A DNA stretch of 64,000 bases from Actinomadura latina NBRC 106108 (GCF_001552195.1 NZ_BCQS01000003.1:1010403-1074402), one strand, 5' to 3'; positions 17,926-29,647 are shown, counted from the first letter of the stretch. The notes: generated from the sequence alone by a model not told the origin. Made by a program: numbers and translations.

Positions 17926-18063
17926 GGTAGCTCAGGTATGTCCGTTCTGGCCAGTGGACTCCCGATCGGTGTGATCCACCCCTCACGGGGAAGGGCTTCC
18001 GGCGTGCGCCGCCGGGCCCTCGGCACCCGGCCCGCGGTGCGCCATGGACGGGAGGACGGGACA

Positions 18064-20250
<2,187 letters not shown>

Positions 20251-20263
20251 GGACGCTCCCTCC

Positions 20264-22609
20264 ATGCACGACGACATGCACGCCGAACCCGCCGCCGAGG
20301 AACCGCTCCCCGCCGACCCCCCAGAGGAAGCCGTGTCCGAGGACCACAGCACCGAGAAGAGCCTGGCCGACGACCTCGTCCCCGCCGAGGACCCGTTCGC
20401 CGCACCGCCGTCCGGCACCTACCGCCTCCAGCTCCGCGGGACGCCCGACGGGCGCTTCGGGTTCGCCGAGGCCGCCGCGCTCGCCCCTTACCTGGCGTCT
20501 CTCGGCGTGTCCCACGTCTACCTGTCACCCGTCCTGCAGGCCGCGCCCGGCTCCACGCACGGCTACGACGTCGTCGACCACTCCCGGCTCTCGGACGAGC
20601 TGGGCGGCGCCGAGGCGTTCGGCGCGATGGCGACCCGGTTCCGCGCGCACGGCCTGCGGGTGCTGGTCGACATCGTCCCCAACCACATGGCGATCCCCGA
20701 GCCGCACGACCTGAACCTGCCGCTCGCGGAGGTCCTCGAAGACGGGCCGGACTCGGCGTTCGCGACGTGGTTCGACATCGACTGGGACGCGGGCGGCGGC
20801 CGGATCGTCCTCCCCGGTGAGGGCGAGCCCAACTACCGGCGATTCTTCGACATATCCGGGCTCATCGGGCTGCGGCAGGAGGACCCGGAGGTCTTCCGGC
20901 GCACCCACGGGCTGCTGCTGGGCCTGATCGAGCAGGGCCTCGTGGACGGCCTGCGCGTCGACCACCCGGACGGGCTCGCCGACCCGCGCGGCTACCTGCG
21001 CCGGCTGGCGGAGGCCGCGCCGGACCGCTGGGTGCTCGTCGAGAAGATCACTGAGGGCGAGGAGCGGCTGCCGCCCGACTGGCCGTGCGCGGGCACCACC
21101 GGCTACGACTCGCTCGGCATGATCGGCGGGCTCTTCATCGACCCGGCCGGCGAGAAGCCGCTCACCGACCACTACGTGTCGCTGACGGGGAATCCGGCCG
21201 AGTTCGAGGAGGTCGAACACGACGCGCGCCTGCACGCAGCCACGCACGGGTTGAAGCCTGAGATCGACCGGCTCTTGCGCGTCCTCCATCGGGTCGTGGG
21301 CGAAGGTCGACCCGGCCTGGAGCGGGCTCTGGTCGAACTGCTCGTCGCCATGCCCGTGTACCGCGCGTATGTCGTGCCGGGGGAGGACGCACCGCAGCAG
21401 GCCGTGGACGTGCTGAACGAGTCCGCCGACCGTGCCCGTGCCCACCTGCCCGAGGACCTGCACGACGACCTGGAGACCGTCGTAGACCTGGCTCTGGGAC
21501 GAGGTGAGCGCACCGATGCCGAGTTCATCGTGCGGTTCCAGCAGACGTCCGCACCGCTCGCGGCCAAGGGCGTCGAGGACACCGCCTTCTACCGGTGGAA
21601 CCGCATGGCCGCGCTGAACGAGGTGGGCGGCGCCCCAGGGCGGTTCTCCGTCAGCCCAGAGGACTTCCACGCGTACTGCGTCAGGCTCGCGCGCGACTGG
21701 CCGTTGACGATGACGACGCTCTCCACGCACGACACCAAGCGGGAAGAAGACGTACGGGCCTGGCTGGCCGTGCTGGCGGAGATCCCAGGCGAGTGGGCGG
21801 ACGCGGTGGAACGGTGGCGGACATGGGGTTCCGCCCCGTCGCCGCTGGAGCCCGACCTCGAATACCTGCTCTGGCAGACGCTCGTCGGCGCCTGGCCGAT
21901 CACCCAGGGCCGCCTGGAGGAGTTCCTCATCAAGGCGATGCGCGAGGCCAAGACCCGTACGTCTTGGGTCGAGCAGGACGCCGGCTACGAGGAAGCCGTG
22001 CTCGCTTATGCGCGGGGCGTGCTGTCCGATGCCGACCTCATCACCGACATGACGTCGTTCGTCGCCAAGCTGGCGCCCTACGCGCGCGTGAACACGCTGG
22101 GGCAGAAGCTCGTCCAGCTGGCGATGCCCGGCGTCCCGGACGTCTACCAGGGCTGCGAGCTGACCGGGCTGGCGCTCGTCGACCCCGACAACCGGCGGCC
22201 GGTCGACTACGGGCGGCGCCGCGAGCACCTCGCCCGGCTCGACACCGGCCGCCGGCCGAAGGAGTCCGACGACGAGAAGCTGCTGGTCACCTCGCGGACG
22301 CTGCGGCTGCGCCGGGCGCACCCCGAGTGGTTCGGGCCGGGCTCGCGGCACGAGCCGGTCGCGGCGCGCGGGCCCGCCGCCGAGCACCTGATCGGGTTCG
22401 CCCGGGGCGACGCGGTCGCGCTCGCCACCCGGCTGCCCGTGGGGCTGGAGCGCCGCGGCGGCTGGGACGGCACGCGGGTGGACGTCCGCCACCAGGGCTG
22501 GCGGGACCTGCTGACCGGCTGCACGCACATGGGCCCGATCCTGGACGCGGGCCGCGTCTTCGAGCATCTGCCCGTCGCGCTGCTCGTCCCCAGGGAGATC
22601 GATAGGTGA
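20264..22609 (+). CDS. treY: Malto-oligosyltrehalose synthase TreY
   Basis: This 781-aa GH13 enzyme converts the reducing end of maltodextrins into a trehalosyl unit by intramolecular transglucosylation. Seen are TYRLQLR at the barrel start, DIVPNHMA, GLRVDHPDGLADPRGYL (nucleophile), VLVEKITEGEERLP (acid/base), the long TreY-specific insertion, and TLSTHDTKREEDVRA. About 45 acidic residues precede the usual family start; an in-frame GTG at 20333 would remove 23 of them. It begins 13 nt after glgX and overlaps treZ by GTGA, so the three genes act together in trehalose synthesis from glycogen. Confidence 0.95.
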   Translation: MHDDMHAEPAAEEPLPADPPEEAVSEDHSTEKSLADDLVPAEDPFAAPPSGTYRLQLRGTPDGRFGFAEAAALAPYLASLGVSHVYLSPVLQAAPGSTHGYDVVDHSRLSDELGGAEAFGAMATRFRAHGLRVLVDIVPNHMAIPEPHDLNLPLAEVLEDGPDSAFATWFDIDWDAGGGRIVLPGEGEPNYRRFFDISGLIGLRQEDPEVFRRTHGLLLGLIEQGLVDGLRVDHPDGLADPRGYLRRLAEAAPDRWVLVEKITEGEERLPPDWPCAGTTGYDSLGMIGGLFIDPAGEKPLTDHYVSLTGNPAEFEEVEHDARLHAATHGLKPEIDRLLRVLHRVVGEGRPGLERALVELLVAMPVYRAYVVPGEDAPQQAVDVLNESADRARAHLPEDLHDDLETVVDLALGRGERTDAEFIVRFQQTSAPLAAKGVEDTAFYRWNRMAALNEVGGAPGRFSVSPEDFHAYCVRLARDWPLTMTTLSTHDTKREEDVRAWLAVLAEIPGEWADAVERWRTWGSAPSPLEPDLEYLLWQTLVGAWPITQGRLEEFLIKAMREAKTRTSWVEQDAGYEEAVLAYARGVLSDADLITDMTSFVAKLAPYARVNTLGQKLVQLAMPGVPDVYQGCELTGLALVDPDNRRPVDYGRRREHLARLDTGRRPKESDDEKLLVTSRTLRLRRAHPEWFGPGSRHEPVAARGPAAEHLIGFARGDAVALATRLPVGLERRGGWDGTRVDVRHQGWRDLLTGCTHMGPILDAGRVFEHLPVALLVPREIDR

Positions 22610-24378
22610 GCGCACGGTTCGCGGTGTGGGCGCCGGCCTCCCAACGCGTCGAGGTCGTGGTCGACGGCGTGACGCGGCCCATGGAGGCGCAGTCATCCGG
22701 CTGGTGGGAGACCCGAGTCCCCGACGCGGGCCATGGGACGGACTACGGGTTCGTCCTGGACGGCGCCGACGAAGTACTGCCCGATCCCCGTTCGCCCTGG
22801 CAGCCCGATGGCGTGCACGGTCAGAGCCGTGTCCACGACCACGGCCGGTTCGCCTGGACGGATCAGCACTGGCATGGCCGTCCCCTCCCCGGGAGCGTCC
22901 TGTACGAGATGCACGTCGGGACGTTCACGCCGGAAGGGACCTTCGACGCCGCGGCCGAGCGTCTCGACCATCTGGTGGCGCTCGGGATAGACGCGGTGGA
23001 GTTGCTGCCCGTGGCGTCCTTCCCCGGACACCACGGATGGGGGTACGACGGTGTCCACCTGTGGGCGCCGCATGAGCCGTACGGCGGTCCGGACGGGTTG
23101 AAGCGATTCGTCGATGCCGCCCATGCGCGTGGCCTGGCCGTCATTCTGGACGTCGTCTACAACCACCTCGGCCCGGACGGCAATCGCCTGGGGAGCTTCG
23201 GCCCGTACTTCACCAGCGCGCACGCCACGCCGTGGGGCGATGCAGTGAACTTCGACCAGGAGGGCTCGGACGAGGTCCGCGCGTTCGTCGTGCAGAACGC
23301 GCTGATGTGGTTGCGCGACTACCACTTCGACGGGTTGCGGATCGATGCCGTCCACGCCATCACCGACCACAGCGCGGTGCACGTCCTCGAAGAAATGGGA
23401 CGCGCGGTGGCCGCGGAGTCCGCTCACCTCGGGCGCGAACTCTTTCTCATCGCCGAGTCGGACCTGAACGACCCGCGACTGGTGACGTCCAGAGAAGCGG
23501 GTGGGTACGGCCTGGACGCGCAGTGGAGCGACGACTTCCACCACGCCCTGCACGCGGCCCTCACCGGCGAGCGGCAGGGTTACTACTGCGACTTCGGCTC
23601 CCTGGAAACGCTGAAGAAGGCCATTACCAGAGTCTTCGTCCATGACGGGACCATGTCCACCTACCGGGGGCGGCGTCACGGGCGTTCGGTGAACGTCCGG
23701 GAAACACCCGCACACCGTTTCCTCGGCTTTCTGCAGAACCACGACCAAGTTGGCAACCGCGCCTCGGGGGACCGCATCGGCACCCTCTTGCCGTCCCCAG
23801 GCTTGCTCAAAGTGGGTGCGGCTCTGCTTTTGCTCGCGCCGTTCACGCCGATGCTCTTCATGGGCGAGGAGTGGGGCGCGTCCACCCCCTGGTGCTATTT
23901 CACCGACCATCAGGACCCCGACCTGGCGCGGGCCGTCAGCGAGGGACGCCGACGTGAGTTCGCGCGGCACGGCTGGACGGGCGAGGTTCCCGATCCACAG
24001 GCTGTGGAAACGTTCCGCCGCTCGGTCCTCGACTGGACGGAGCCGGACGATCCGCACCACGCTGACCTGCTGGAATGGCATCGCGCCCTGATCTCGCTGC
24101 GCAGGTCCAGGCCCGAGCTGAACGACCCCCGGCTGACGGCGACGCGGGTCGAGGCGGACGGGAACGGGGCGCGCTGGCTGATGCTGCGGCGCGGTGAGAT
24201 CCGCGTGGCGGCGAACCTCGGCGACGTCCCGGTCGTGCTCCCGGCCGCTCCGGCCGGCGTACGTCCCCGGCTGCTGCTCGCCTCAGATCCGGCAATTCAC
24301 CTCGATACGGACGAAGGCAGCGATTCCGGAACGGCCTCGGTGGAGTTGCCGGCCGCCTCCGTCGCGGTTTTTCGCTGA
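22606..24378 (+). CDS. treZ: Malto-oligosyltrehalose trehalohydrolase TreZ
   Basis: This 590-aa GH13 enzyme cleaves the trehalosyl unit made by TreY to release free trehalose, a compatible solute and carbon store. It has an N-terminal FAVWAPASQRVEVVVDG domain, LRIDAVHAITDHSAVHVLEEM (nucleophile), LIAESDLNDPR (acid/base), FLQNHDQVGNRASGDR, and the signature FMGEEWGASTPWCYFTDH. GTG 22606 overlaps the treY stop as GTGA. The stretch 22.7-24.1 kb has visibly lower GC and more relaxed third positions than its neighbours. Confidence 0.95.
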   Translation: MSARFAVWAPASQRVEVVVDGVTRPMEAQSSGWWETRVPDAGHGTDYGFVLDGADEVLPDPRSPWQPDGVHGQSRVHDHGRFAWTDQHWHGRPLPGSVLYEMHVGTFTPEGTFDAAAERLDHLVALGIDAVELLPVASFPGHHGWGYDGVHLWAPHEPYGGPDGLKRFVDAAHARGLAVILDVVYNHLGPDGNRLGSFGPYFTSAHATPWGDAVNFDQEGSDEVRAFVVQNALMWLRDYHFDGLRIDAVHAITDHSAVHVLEEMGRAVAAESAHLGRELFLIAESDLNDPRLVTSREAGGYGLDAQWSDDFHHALHAALTGERQGYYCDFGSLETLKKAITRVFVHDGTMSTYRGRRHGRSVNVRETPAHRFLGFLQNHDQVGNRASGDRIGTLLPSPGLLKVGAALLLLAPFTPMLFMGEEWGASTPWCYFTDHQDPDLARAVSEGRRREFARHGWTGEVPDPQAVETFRRSVLDWTEPDDPHHADLLEWHRALISLRRSRPELNDPRLTATRVEADGNGARWLMLRRGEIRVAANLGDVPVVLPAAPAGVRPRLLLASDPAIHLDTDEGSDSGTASVELPAASVAVFR

Positions 24379-24462
24379 CCCCTGCACACGCGTAATGCGG
24401 CGTAGACCCGGGTATTGCCGGATATGCCGTGTTCGTGAATGTACTACGAGTGGCAAACCGCA

Positions 24463-24506
24463 GGTCAAGAGCGCGGAGGCGGCCCGGTAATGGTCAAGAA
24501 TGGTCA
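24463..24506 (+). repeat. GGTCA direct repeats upstream of the response regulator
   Basis: GGTCAAGA occurs at 24463-24470 and again at 24492-24499, and GGTCA recurs at 24502-24506, overlapping the presumed core promoter of the response regulator. The tandem ATGGTCAnnnATGGTCA arrangement is the type of direct repeat bound by OmpR-family dimers, so autoregulation is possible. Confidence 0.35.
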
Positions 24507-24512
24507 TACGAT
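24507..24512 (+). promoter_or_regulatory. Putative -10 element of a leaderless response-regulator transcript
   Basis: TACGAT ends 6 nt before the ATG of the response-regulator gene, without any Shine-Dalgarno sequence. It sits just downstream of GGTCA repeats. Confidence 0.5.
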
Positions 24513-24518
24513 CGGTTC

Positions 24519-25190
24519 ATGACCTCAGTACTGCTCGCCGAGGACGACACGTCCATCTCCGAGCCTCTCGCCCGCGCGCTGCGTCGCGAGGGGTACACCG
24601 TCGAAGTAAGCCCGGACGGCCCGCAGGCGCTGGAGCGGGCGCTCGGCGGCGGGGTGGACCTGATCGTCCTGGATCTCGGCCTTCCCGAACTGGACGGCCT
24701 TGAGGTGGCCCGCAGGGTACGGGCCGAGGGGCACGGCGTGCCCATCCTGATCCTGACCGCCCGGGCCGACGAGGTCGACACCGTCGTCGGGCTCGACGCG
24801 GGCGCCGACGACTACGTGACCAAGCCGTTCCGGCTGGCCGAGCTGCTCGCCCGGGTGCGGGCACTGCTGCGCCGGGGCAGCACCGAGACCCCGATCGTCC
24901 AGGGGGTGCGGATCGACGCGGAGTCGCGCCGCGCCTGGATGGGCGAGCAGGAGCTCCAGCTGACCACCAAGGAGTTCGACCTGCTGCGCGTCCTCGTCCG
25001 GGACGCGGGCAAGGTCGTGACCCGCGAACAGATCATGCGCGAGGTGTGGGACACCAACTGGTGGGGTTCCACGAAGACCCTCGACATGCACATTTCCTGG
25101 CTGCGCCGCAAGCTCGGCGACGACGCCGGCAGCCCCCGCTACATCACCACGGTGCGGGGCGTCGGCTTCCGGTTCGAGCGCGGCGACTAG
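24519..25190 (+). CDS. OmpR-family response regulator
   Basis: This is a 223-aa two-component regulator. The receiver domain (residues 1-115) has the acidic pocket EDD, phospho-acceptor Asp in LIVLDLGLPELDGLE, and the Lys in VTKPFRLAELLARVRALLRR. The C-terminal winged-helix DNA-binding domain (about 130-223) contains LTTKEFDLLRVL and VWDTNWWGSTKTLDMHISWLRRKLGDD. ATG 24519 is chosen because the receiver fold starts immediately (MTSVLLAEDD); the longer frame has no ribosome site. The histidine-kinase gene follows 99 bp downstream in the same direction. The signal is unknown. Confidence 0.93.
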   Translation: MTSVLLAEDDTSISEPLARALRREGYTVEVSPDGPQALERALGGGVDLIVLDLGLPELDGLEVARRVRAEGHGVPILILTARADEVDTVVGLDAGADDYVTKPFRLAELLARVRALLRRGSTETPIVQGVRIDAESRRAWMGEQELQLTTKEFDLLRVLVRDAGKVVTREQIMREVWDTNWWGSTKTLDMHISWLRRKLGDDAGSPRYITTVRGVGFRFERGD

Positions 25191-25289
25191 CACCGGCCGC
25201 CGCGGCCGCGCGGGACGACCGGGAGCCTTCCCGAGAGGCGCCCGGTCCCCGTGCCGCGCGCCCGCGGCCCCACCCTCGAAGGAGCCCTG

Positions 25290-26561
25290 ATGAGGCGCCG
25301 ACTCCTGCTGTCGACGCTCGCGGTGGCGGTGGTCGCGATCCTCTTGCTCGGCATACCCCTCGCCTACGCCGCCCACAAGCTCGTCTACGAGGAGGCCGCC
25401 CGGTCGCTCGACCGGGAGGCGTCCTCCATCGCCGGCAGCGTCGGGTACAGCCTGGAGAAACCGCAGCCCGTCACTGGCGCGATCATCGCCCGCGAGTATC
25501 CCGGCCGACACATTTCCGTCACCCTGCCGGACGGCCGCACCGTCACCGCCGGCCCGCCGCGCCGCGGCCGCGTCCTCAGCGCCACCGCCGTGCACGGGGG
25601 GGTCCGCGTCCGGGTGTCGCGCCCGGAGCCGGAGGTCCGCGACGCCGCGCTGCGGCTGATCCTGCTGATCGCCAGCCTGGCGCTGCTCGGCGTCGCCGTC
25701 ACCGTCGGCCTCGCGATGGTGCAGGCCCGCAAGTTCATGCTGCCGCTGCGCGAGCTCGCCGAGACCGCCGACCGGCTCGGCAGCGGCAACGCCCGGCCGC
25801 GTCCCCGCCGCTACGGCATCCCGGAGATCGACCAGGTCGCCGAGGTGCTGGACCACAGCGCCGTCCGCATCACCGACCTGGTCGTCGCCGGCCGCCAGTT
25901 CGCCACCGACGCCAGCCACCAGCTCCGCACGCCGCTGACCGCGCTGTCCATGCGGCTGGAGGAGATGATCGAGGCGGCCGAGTACCCCGACGTCGTCCGC
26001 GAGGAGGGCGCCGCCGCCGTCGCGCAGGCCGAACGCCTCGTCGCCGTCGTCGAGCAGCTCCTCGCCCGCGCCCGGCACGACCCGACCGGCGGCGCCGTGC
26101 CGTCCCCGATCGACGAGATCATCGCCCAGCAAGTCAAGGAGTGGCGGCCCAGCTTCCGCAAGGCCGGGCGGGACGTCCGCATCATCGGCGAGCAGGGCCT
26201 CGTCGGCCTCACCAACCCCGACGGCCTCTCCCAGATCGTCGCCACGCTCCTGGAGAACTCCCTCGCGCACGGCGCCGGCACCGTCACCATCCACACAAAA
26301 CCGGGCGTCGGCTCGGTGGTCGTCGAGATCGGCGACGAAGGCACCGGCATCCCGCCCGAACTCGAACCCCGCATCTTCGACCGCAGCGTCAGCGGCGCCG
26401 GGGGCACCGGCCTCGGCCTCTACCTCGCCCGTTCCCTGGCCATCGTGGACGGCGGCCACCTGCAACTCGTCACTGCCCGTCCCGCCGTCTTCCGCTTAGT
26501 CCTCCGCGAACCCGCCGAAGCCCGCCTGGCCACTGAACGAGTGGTGATCGGCCCCGCCTGA
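25290..26561 (+). CDS. Sensor histidine kinase
   Basis: This is a 423-aa membrane kinase. Two membrane helices (about residues 7-28 and 125-147) flank a short extracytoplasmic domain. They are followed by a HAMP-like linker, the phospho-acceptor box FATDASHQLRTPLTALSMRLEE with a conserved His, an N-box (LSQIVATLLENSLAHG), and G-boxes (VEIGDEGTGIPPE, GTGLGLYLAR). All ATP-binding motifs are intact. ATG 25290 has AAGGAG 6 nt upstream; the frame is open further but without support. It presumably phosphorylates the upstream regulator. A strong hairpin follows the stop. Confidence 0.92.
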   Translation: MRRRLLLSTLAVAVVAILLLGIPLAYAAHKLVYEEAARSLDREASSIAGSVGYSLEKPQPVTGAIIAREYPGRHISVTLPDGRTVTAGPPRRGRVLSATAVHGGVRVRVSRPEPEVRDAALRLILLIASLALLGVAVTVGLAMVQARKFMLPLRELAETADRLGSGNARPRPRRYGIPEIDQVAEVLDHSAVRITDLVVAGRQFATDASHQLRTPLTALSMRLEEMIEAAEYPDVVREEGAAAVAQAERLVAVVEQLLARARHDPTGGAVPSPIDEIIAQQVKEWRPSFRKAGRDVRIIGEQGLVGLTNPDGLSQIVATLLENSLAHGAGTVTIHTKPGVGSVVVEIGDEGTGIPPELEPRIFDRSVSGAGGTGLGLYLARSLAIVDGGHLQLVTARPAVFRLVLREPAEARLATERVVIGPA

Positions 26562-26564
26562 CCG

Positions 26565-26599
26565 GGCCGCGAGCGCGGCGACCCGCCGCGCTCGCGGCC
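26565..26599. terminator. Strong bidirectional terminator hairpin
   Basis: This is a perfect 16-bp inverted repeat (GGCCGCGAGCGCGGCG and its complement) around an ACC loop. It lies between the convergent histidine-kinase and GtrA genes. This is the strongest hairpin I noticed in the window. Confidence 0.85.
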
Positions 26600-26633
26600 G
26601 GGGTGGTGGAGGACGCCGTCGTGGACGACGCCG

Positions 26634-27206
26634 TCAGATCTCGGCGTAGTCCTCGGTGTGGGTGTCCAGGGGGTGGCCCAGCCGGGGGGAGTGGCCGCCG
26701 GCGCGGTGGATGCCCGAGGTGTCCGGGGCGGCGGGGGCCTCGGGGAGGCCGGACGCCGGGTCGACGCTCGGGGCGCTCGACGGCAGGAACACCCACTTCT
26801 TGTACGACCAGAAACGGAACAGCGTCGCCACGCCGGTGCCGATGATCAGGGCGATGTTGTAGAAGACGGCGCCGTCCAGGCCGAGGACGTAGTGCGAGAA
26901 GCCGATGAACAGCTCGGTGATCACGAGGCCGACGCCGTTCAGCGCGAAGAACAGCACGTACTCGCGGCCGAGGCCGGTGCGGTCGCGGTGCCGGAACGTC
27001 CAGTAGCGGTTCGCCAGGTACGAGAACGTCGTCGCGATGATCGTGGCGACGCCGTTGGACGTCAGGGGGCCCACCCCGAGCCCGGTGTGCAGGCCGTTGC
27101 CGATCACGACCGTGATCACGAACGCGATCGCGCCCACACTGCCGAACTTGGCGAGTTCCTGCACGAGGTGCGCGAACCGCCGATGGAGTTTGGCGACCAG
27201 GCTCAC
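26634..27206 (-). CDS. GtrA-family membrane protein
   Basis: This is a 190-aa protein with four membrane helices in a GtrA arrangement (ELAKFGSVGAIAFVITVVIGNGLHTGLG, NGVATIIATTFSYLANRYWTFRHR, VLFFALNGVGLVITELFIGFS, ALIIGTGVATLFRFWSYKKWVF). GtrA proteins are thought to flip undecaprenyl-linked sugars used for surface polysaccharide modification. GTG 27206 is selected because relatives begin a few residues before RF-x-LxxELAKFG; earlier in-frame starts up to 27371 are possible. The C-terminal 40 residues are polar. It is divergent from purK, a layout common in actinobacteria. Confidence 0.85.
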   Translation of the reverse strand: MSLVAKLHRRFAHLVQELAKFGSVGAIAFVITVVIGNGLHTGLGVGPLTSNGVATIIATTFSYLANRYWTFRHRDRTGLGREYVLFFALNGVGLVITELFIGFSHYVLGLDGAVFYNIALIIGTGVATLFRFWSYKKWVFLPSSAPSVDPASGLPEAPAAPDTSGIHRAGGHSPRLGHPLDTHTEDYAEI

Positions 27207-27415
27207 GAAGGGGAACCGTCCTTCCGGACTTCGTCGAACGCCACGGCCGACGGCGCGGCGGCTGATGCGGAGGCACCACGAGAATAGACGCCCGCTGCCG
27301 CGGGGGCGTCGGAACATGAACGTTTCACCCTCACCAGGCGTTCCCTGCCCATTGCCGAGATCCCCACACACCTACGACGCCGGACGCCGGGGATTCGTTC
27401 GGGGCGGGCGGCCGA

Positions 27416-27421
27416 TAACCT
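27416..27421 (+). promoter_or_regulatory. Putative -10 element of a leaderless purK transcript
   Basis: TAACCT ends 6 nt before the GTG start of purK with no Shine-Dalgarno sequence, the same geometry as several other genes in this window. Confidence 0.5.
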
Positions 27422-27427
27422 TCTGAC

Positions 27428-28651
27428 GTGACAGTTCAGCGCCCTTCGACGGGGGACGGCCCCCAACGCTCCCCGGATCGGCCGCGCCGGGCGGAAACGC
27501 CGGTCGTCGGCATGGCGGGCGGTGGGCAGCTCGCCCGGATGACGCAGCAGGCCGCGATCGCGCTCGGCGTGTCGCTGCGCGTCCTCGCCGGGGCGCCGGA
27601 CGAGTCGGCCGCCAAGGTCGTGCCCGACGCCAGGGTGGGGGACGACCGGTCCCGCGACGACCTGCTGGCGTTCGCCAAGGGCTGCGACGTGGTGACGTTC
27701 GACCACGAGCACGTCCCGGGCCCGCACATCCGGGAGCTCGAGGATTCGGGCGTCCCGTGCCGTCCGGGCGCCGCGGCCCTGGCCCACGCCCAGGACAAGC
27801 TGGTCATGCGCGACAGGCTGCGCGACCTCGGCGTCCCGTGCCCCGCGTACGCGCACGTGCCGGCGTCGTCGCCGGCGGAGTTCCTGGCGGAGTTCGGCCG
27901 CGAGCACGGCTGGCCGCTGGTGCTCAAGGCCACCCGCGGCGGCTACGACGGCAAGGGCGTCTGGATCGTCGACGAGCCGTCCGGAGAGGCGGAGCGGCTG
28001 ATCGCGGAGGGCGTCGACCTGATGGTCGAGCAGCACGTCCCGTTCCGGCGGGAGCTGGCCGCGCTCGTCGCGCGCTCCCCGTACGGGCAGGGCGCCGCGT
28101 ACCCGGTCGTGGAGACCGTCCAGGAGGGCGGGATCTGCACCGAGGTGATCGCCCCCGCGCCGGGCCTGCCGGACGACCTGGCCGCCGAGGCGCAGAGCCT
28201 CGCGCTGCGCGTCTCGGACGAGCTCGGCGTCGTCGGGCTCCTCGCGGTGGAGCTGTTCGAGACCGGCGACGGCCTGCTGGTGAACGAGCTGGCCATGCGC
28301 CCGCACAACTCCGGGCACTGGACGATCGAGGGCGCCCGCACGTCGCAGTTCGAGCAGCACCTCCGGGCCGTCCTCGACCTGCCGCTCGGCTCCACCGAGC
28401 CCGCCGCCCCGTACACGGTCATGGCGAACGTGCTCGGCGGCGACGACCCGGACGTCTACTCCCGCTACTTCCACGTGATGGCCCACGACCCGGCCGTCAA
28501 GGTGCACATGTACGGCAAGGAGTCGCGGCCGGGCCGCAAGATCGGCCATGTGACCGCGTCCGGCGACGACCTCGCCGACGTCCGCGAACGGGCCCGGCAC
28601 GCCGCCGACTACCTGCGGTGGGGGACGAAGATGGGGGAGCACACCAAATGA
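27428..28651 (+). CDS. purK: 5-(carboxyamino)imidazole ribonucleotide synthase PurK
   Basis: This 407-aa ATP-grasp enzyme carboxylates aminoimidazole ribonucleotide (N5) in de novo purine synthesis. It has the N-terminal [28 protein letters not shown], the ATP-grasp lysine region ([18 protein letters not shown]) and C-terminal [30 protein letters not shown]. About 25 residues precede the family core; GTG 27428 coincides with a leaderless promoter geometry. It is followed 49 bp later by purE, which uses its product. Confidence 0.95.
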   Translation: MTVQRPSTGDGPQRSPDRPRRAETPVVGMAGGGQLARMTQQAAIALGVSLRVLAGAPDESAAKVVPDARVGDDRSRDDLLAFAKGCDVVTFDHEHVPGPHIRELEDSGVPCRPGAAALAHAQDKLVMRDRLRDLGVPCPAYAHVPASSPAEFLAEFGREHGWPLVLKATRGGYDGKGVWIVDEPSGEAERLIAEGVDLMVEQHVPFRRELAALVARSPYGQGAAYPVVETVQEGGICTEVIAPAPGLPDDLAAEAQSLALRVSDELGVVGLLAVELFETGDGLLVNELAMRPHNSGHWTIEGARTSQFEQHLRAVLDLPLGSTEPAAPYTVMANVLGGDDPDVYSRYFHVMAHDPAVKVHMYGKESRPGRKIGHVTASGDDLADVRERARHAADYLRWGTKMGEHTK

Positions 28652-28670
28652 GCGGAGCGATCCGGGGGGT

Positions 28671-28690
28671 GTGGGGGGTCGTCCCCCCAC
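28671..28690 (+). promoter_or_regulatory. GC hairpin directly before the purE ribosome site
   Basis: Perfect 8-bp arms GTGGGGGG and CCCCCCAC enclose a TCGT loop. The AGGAGG ribosome site of purE begins at the very next base (28691). The hairpin could attenuate read-through from purK or affect ribosome access to purE. Confidence 0.55.
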
Positions 28691-28700
28691 AGGAGGCACG

Positions 28701-29195
28701 ATGACCGGTCCGGTCGTCGGCGTGGTGATGGGCAGCGACTCGGACTGGCCCGTCATGGAGGGCGCCGCGCAGGCGCTGGCCGAGTTCGGCGTCCCCTACG
28801 AGGCCGACGTCGTGTCCGCGCACCGCATGCCGCACGACATGATCGCCTACGGGGAGGGCGCGGCGGACCGCGGCCTCCGCGTGATCATCGCGGGCGCGGG
28901 CGGCGCCGCGCACCTGCCGGGGATGCTCGCGGCGGTGACTCCGCTGCCGGTGATCGGCGTGCCCGTCCCGCTGAAATACCTCGACGGCATGGACTCGCTG
29001 CTGTCGATCGTGCAGATGCCCGCCGGCGTCCCGGTCGCGACGGTCGCGGTCGGCGCGGCCCGCAACGCGGGGCTGCTGGCGGTCCGCGTCCTGGCCGCGT
29101 CCGACGAGGGTCTGCGGGCCAAGATGAAGGTCTTCCAGCAGGACCTCTACGGCCAGGCGAAGGCGAAGGGCGCGCGGCTCCGCGAGAAGAGCTAG
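28701..29195 (+). CDS. purE: 5-(carboxyamino)imidazole ribonucleotide mutase PurE
   Basis: This 164-aa class I PurE moves the carboxyl group from N5 to C4 of the purine intermediate. Motifs seen are [25 protein letters not shown] and [21 protein letters not shown] with 4-nt spacing precedes ATG 28701. The stop overlaps that of the convergent CoA-binding protein by four bases. It pairs with the upstream purK. Confidence 0.96.
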   Translation: MTGPVVGVVMGSDSDWPVMEGAAQALAEFGVPYEADVVSAHRMPHDMIAYGEGAADRGLRVIIAGAGGAAHLPGMLAAVTPLPVIGVPVPLKYLDGMDSLLSIVQMPAGVPVATVAVGAARNAGLLAVRVLAASDEGLRAKMKVFQQDLYGQAKAKGARLREKS

Positions 29196-29611
29196 CGGCG
29201 CAGGGCCCACTCGACGGCGGGGCAGCGGTCCATGACGACGTCGAGCCCGGCGTCCCTCGCGCGCCGCGCCGCCGCCTCGTCGATCACGTCGAGCGGCAGC
29301 CACACGGCCCGCGCGCCCGCCGCGATCGCCTCGTCCACCGCCCGCCCGGCGTGCTCGGCGCGCCGGTAGACGCCCACGACGTCCACCGTGCCGGGGACGT
29401 CGGCGAGCGACGCGTACCCCCGCTCGCCGAGCACCTCGCGCGCGTCCGGGTGGACGGGGACGATCCGCTTCCCGCGCTGCTGCATCAGCCGGGCCTGGTT
29501 GTAGACCTCGCGGTGGGGGTTGTCGCCGAGCCCGACGAACGCCCACGTCCCGGACTCCTTCAGCAGCCGCCGGATCACGTCCTGGTCGGCGAATTCGTCA
29601 GCCATGCCCAC
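29192..29611 (-). CDS. CoA-binding domain protein (YccU-like)
   Basis: This is a 139-aa Rossmann-type CoA-binding protein. It shows the family's [33 protein letters not shown], then [24 protein letters not shown], and [32 protein letters not shown], which includes the conserved Cys near the C-terminus. Function in vivo is not established for most members. GTG 29611 follows GGGAGC with 7-nt spacing; an in-frame ATG lies two codons later. It lies 36 bp downstream of the UDP-glucose dehydrogenase gene in the same direction. Confidence 0.88.
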   Translation of the reverse strand: MGMADEFADQDVIRRLLKESGTWAFVGLGDNPHREVYNQARLMQQRGKRIVPVHPDAREVLGERGYASLADVPGTVDVVGVYRRAEHAGRAVDEAIAAGARAVWLPLDVIDEAAARRARDAGLDVVMDRCPAVEWALRR

Positions 29612-29647
29612 GACAACAGCTCCCGCGATCCTTTGCTTCCCCCCGGC

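Noticed and set aside
17938..18063. Upstream ATG at 17938 as the glgX start
   Set aside because: It would add 42 atypical residues over the iron-box/promoter region. GTG 18064 has an ideal GGAGG and matches the family start.
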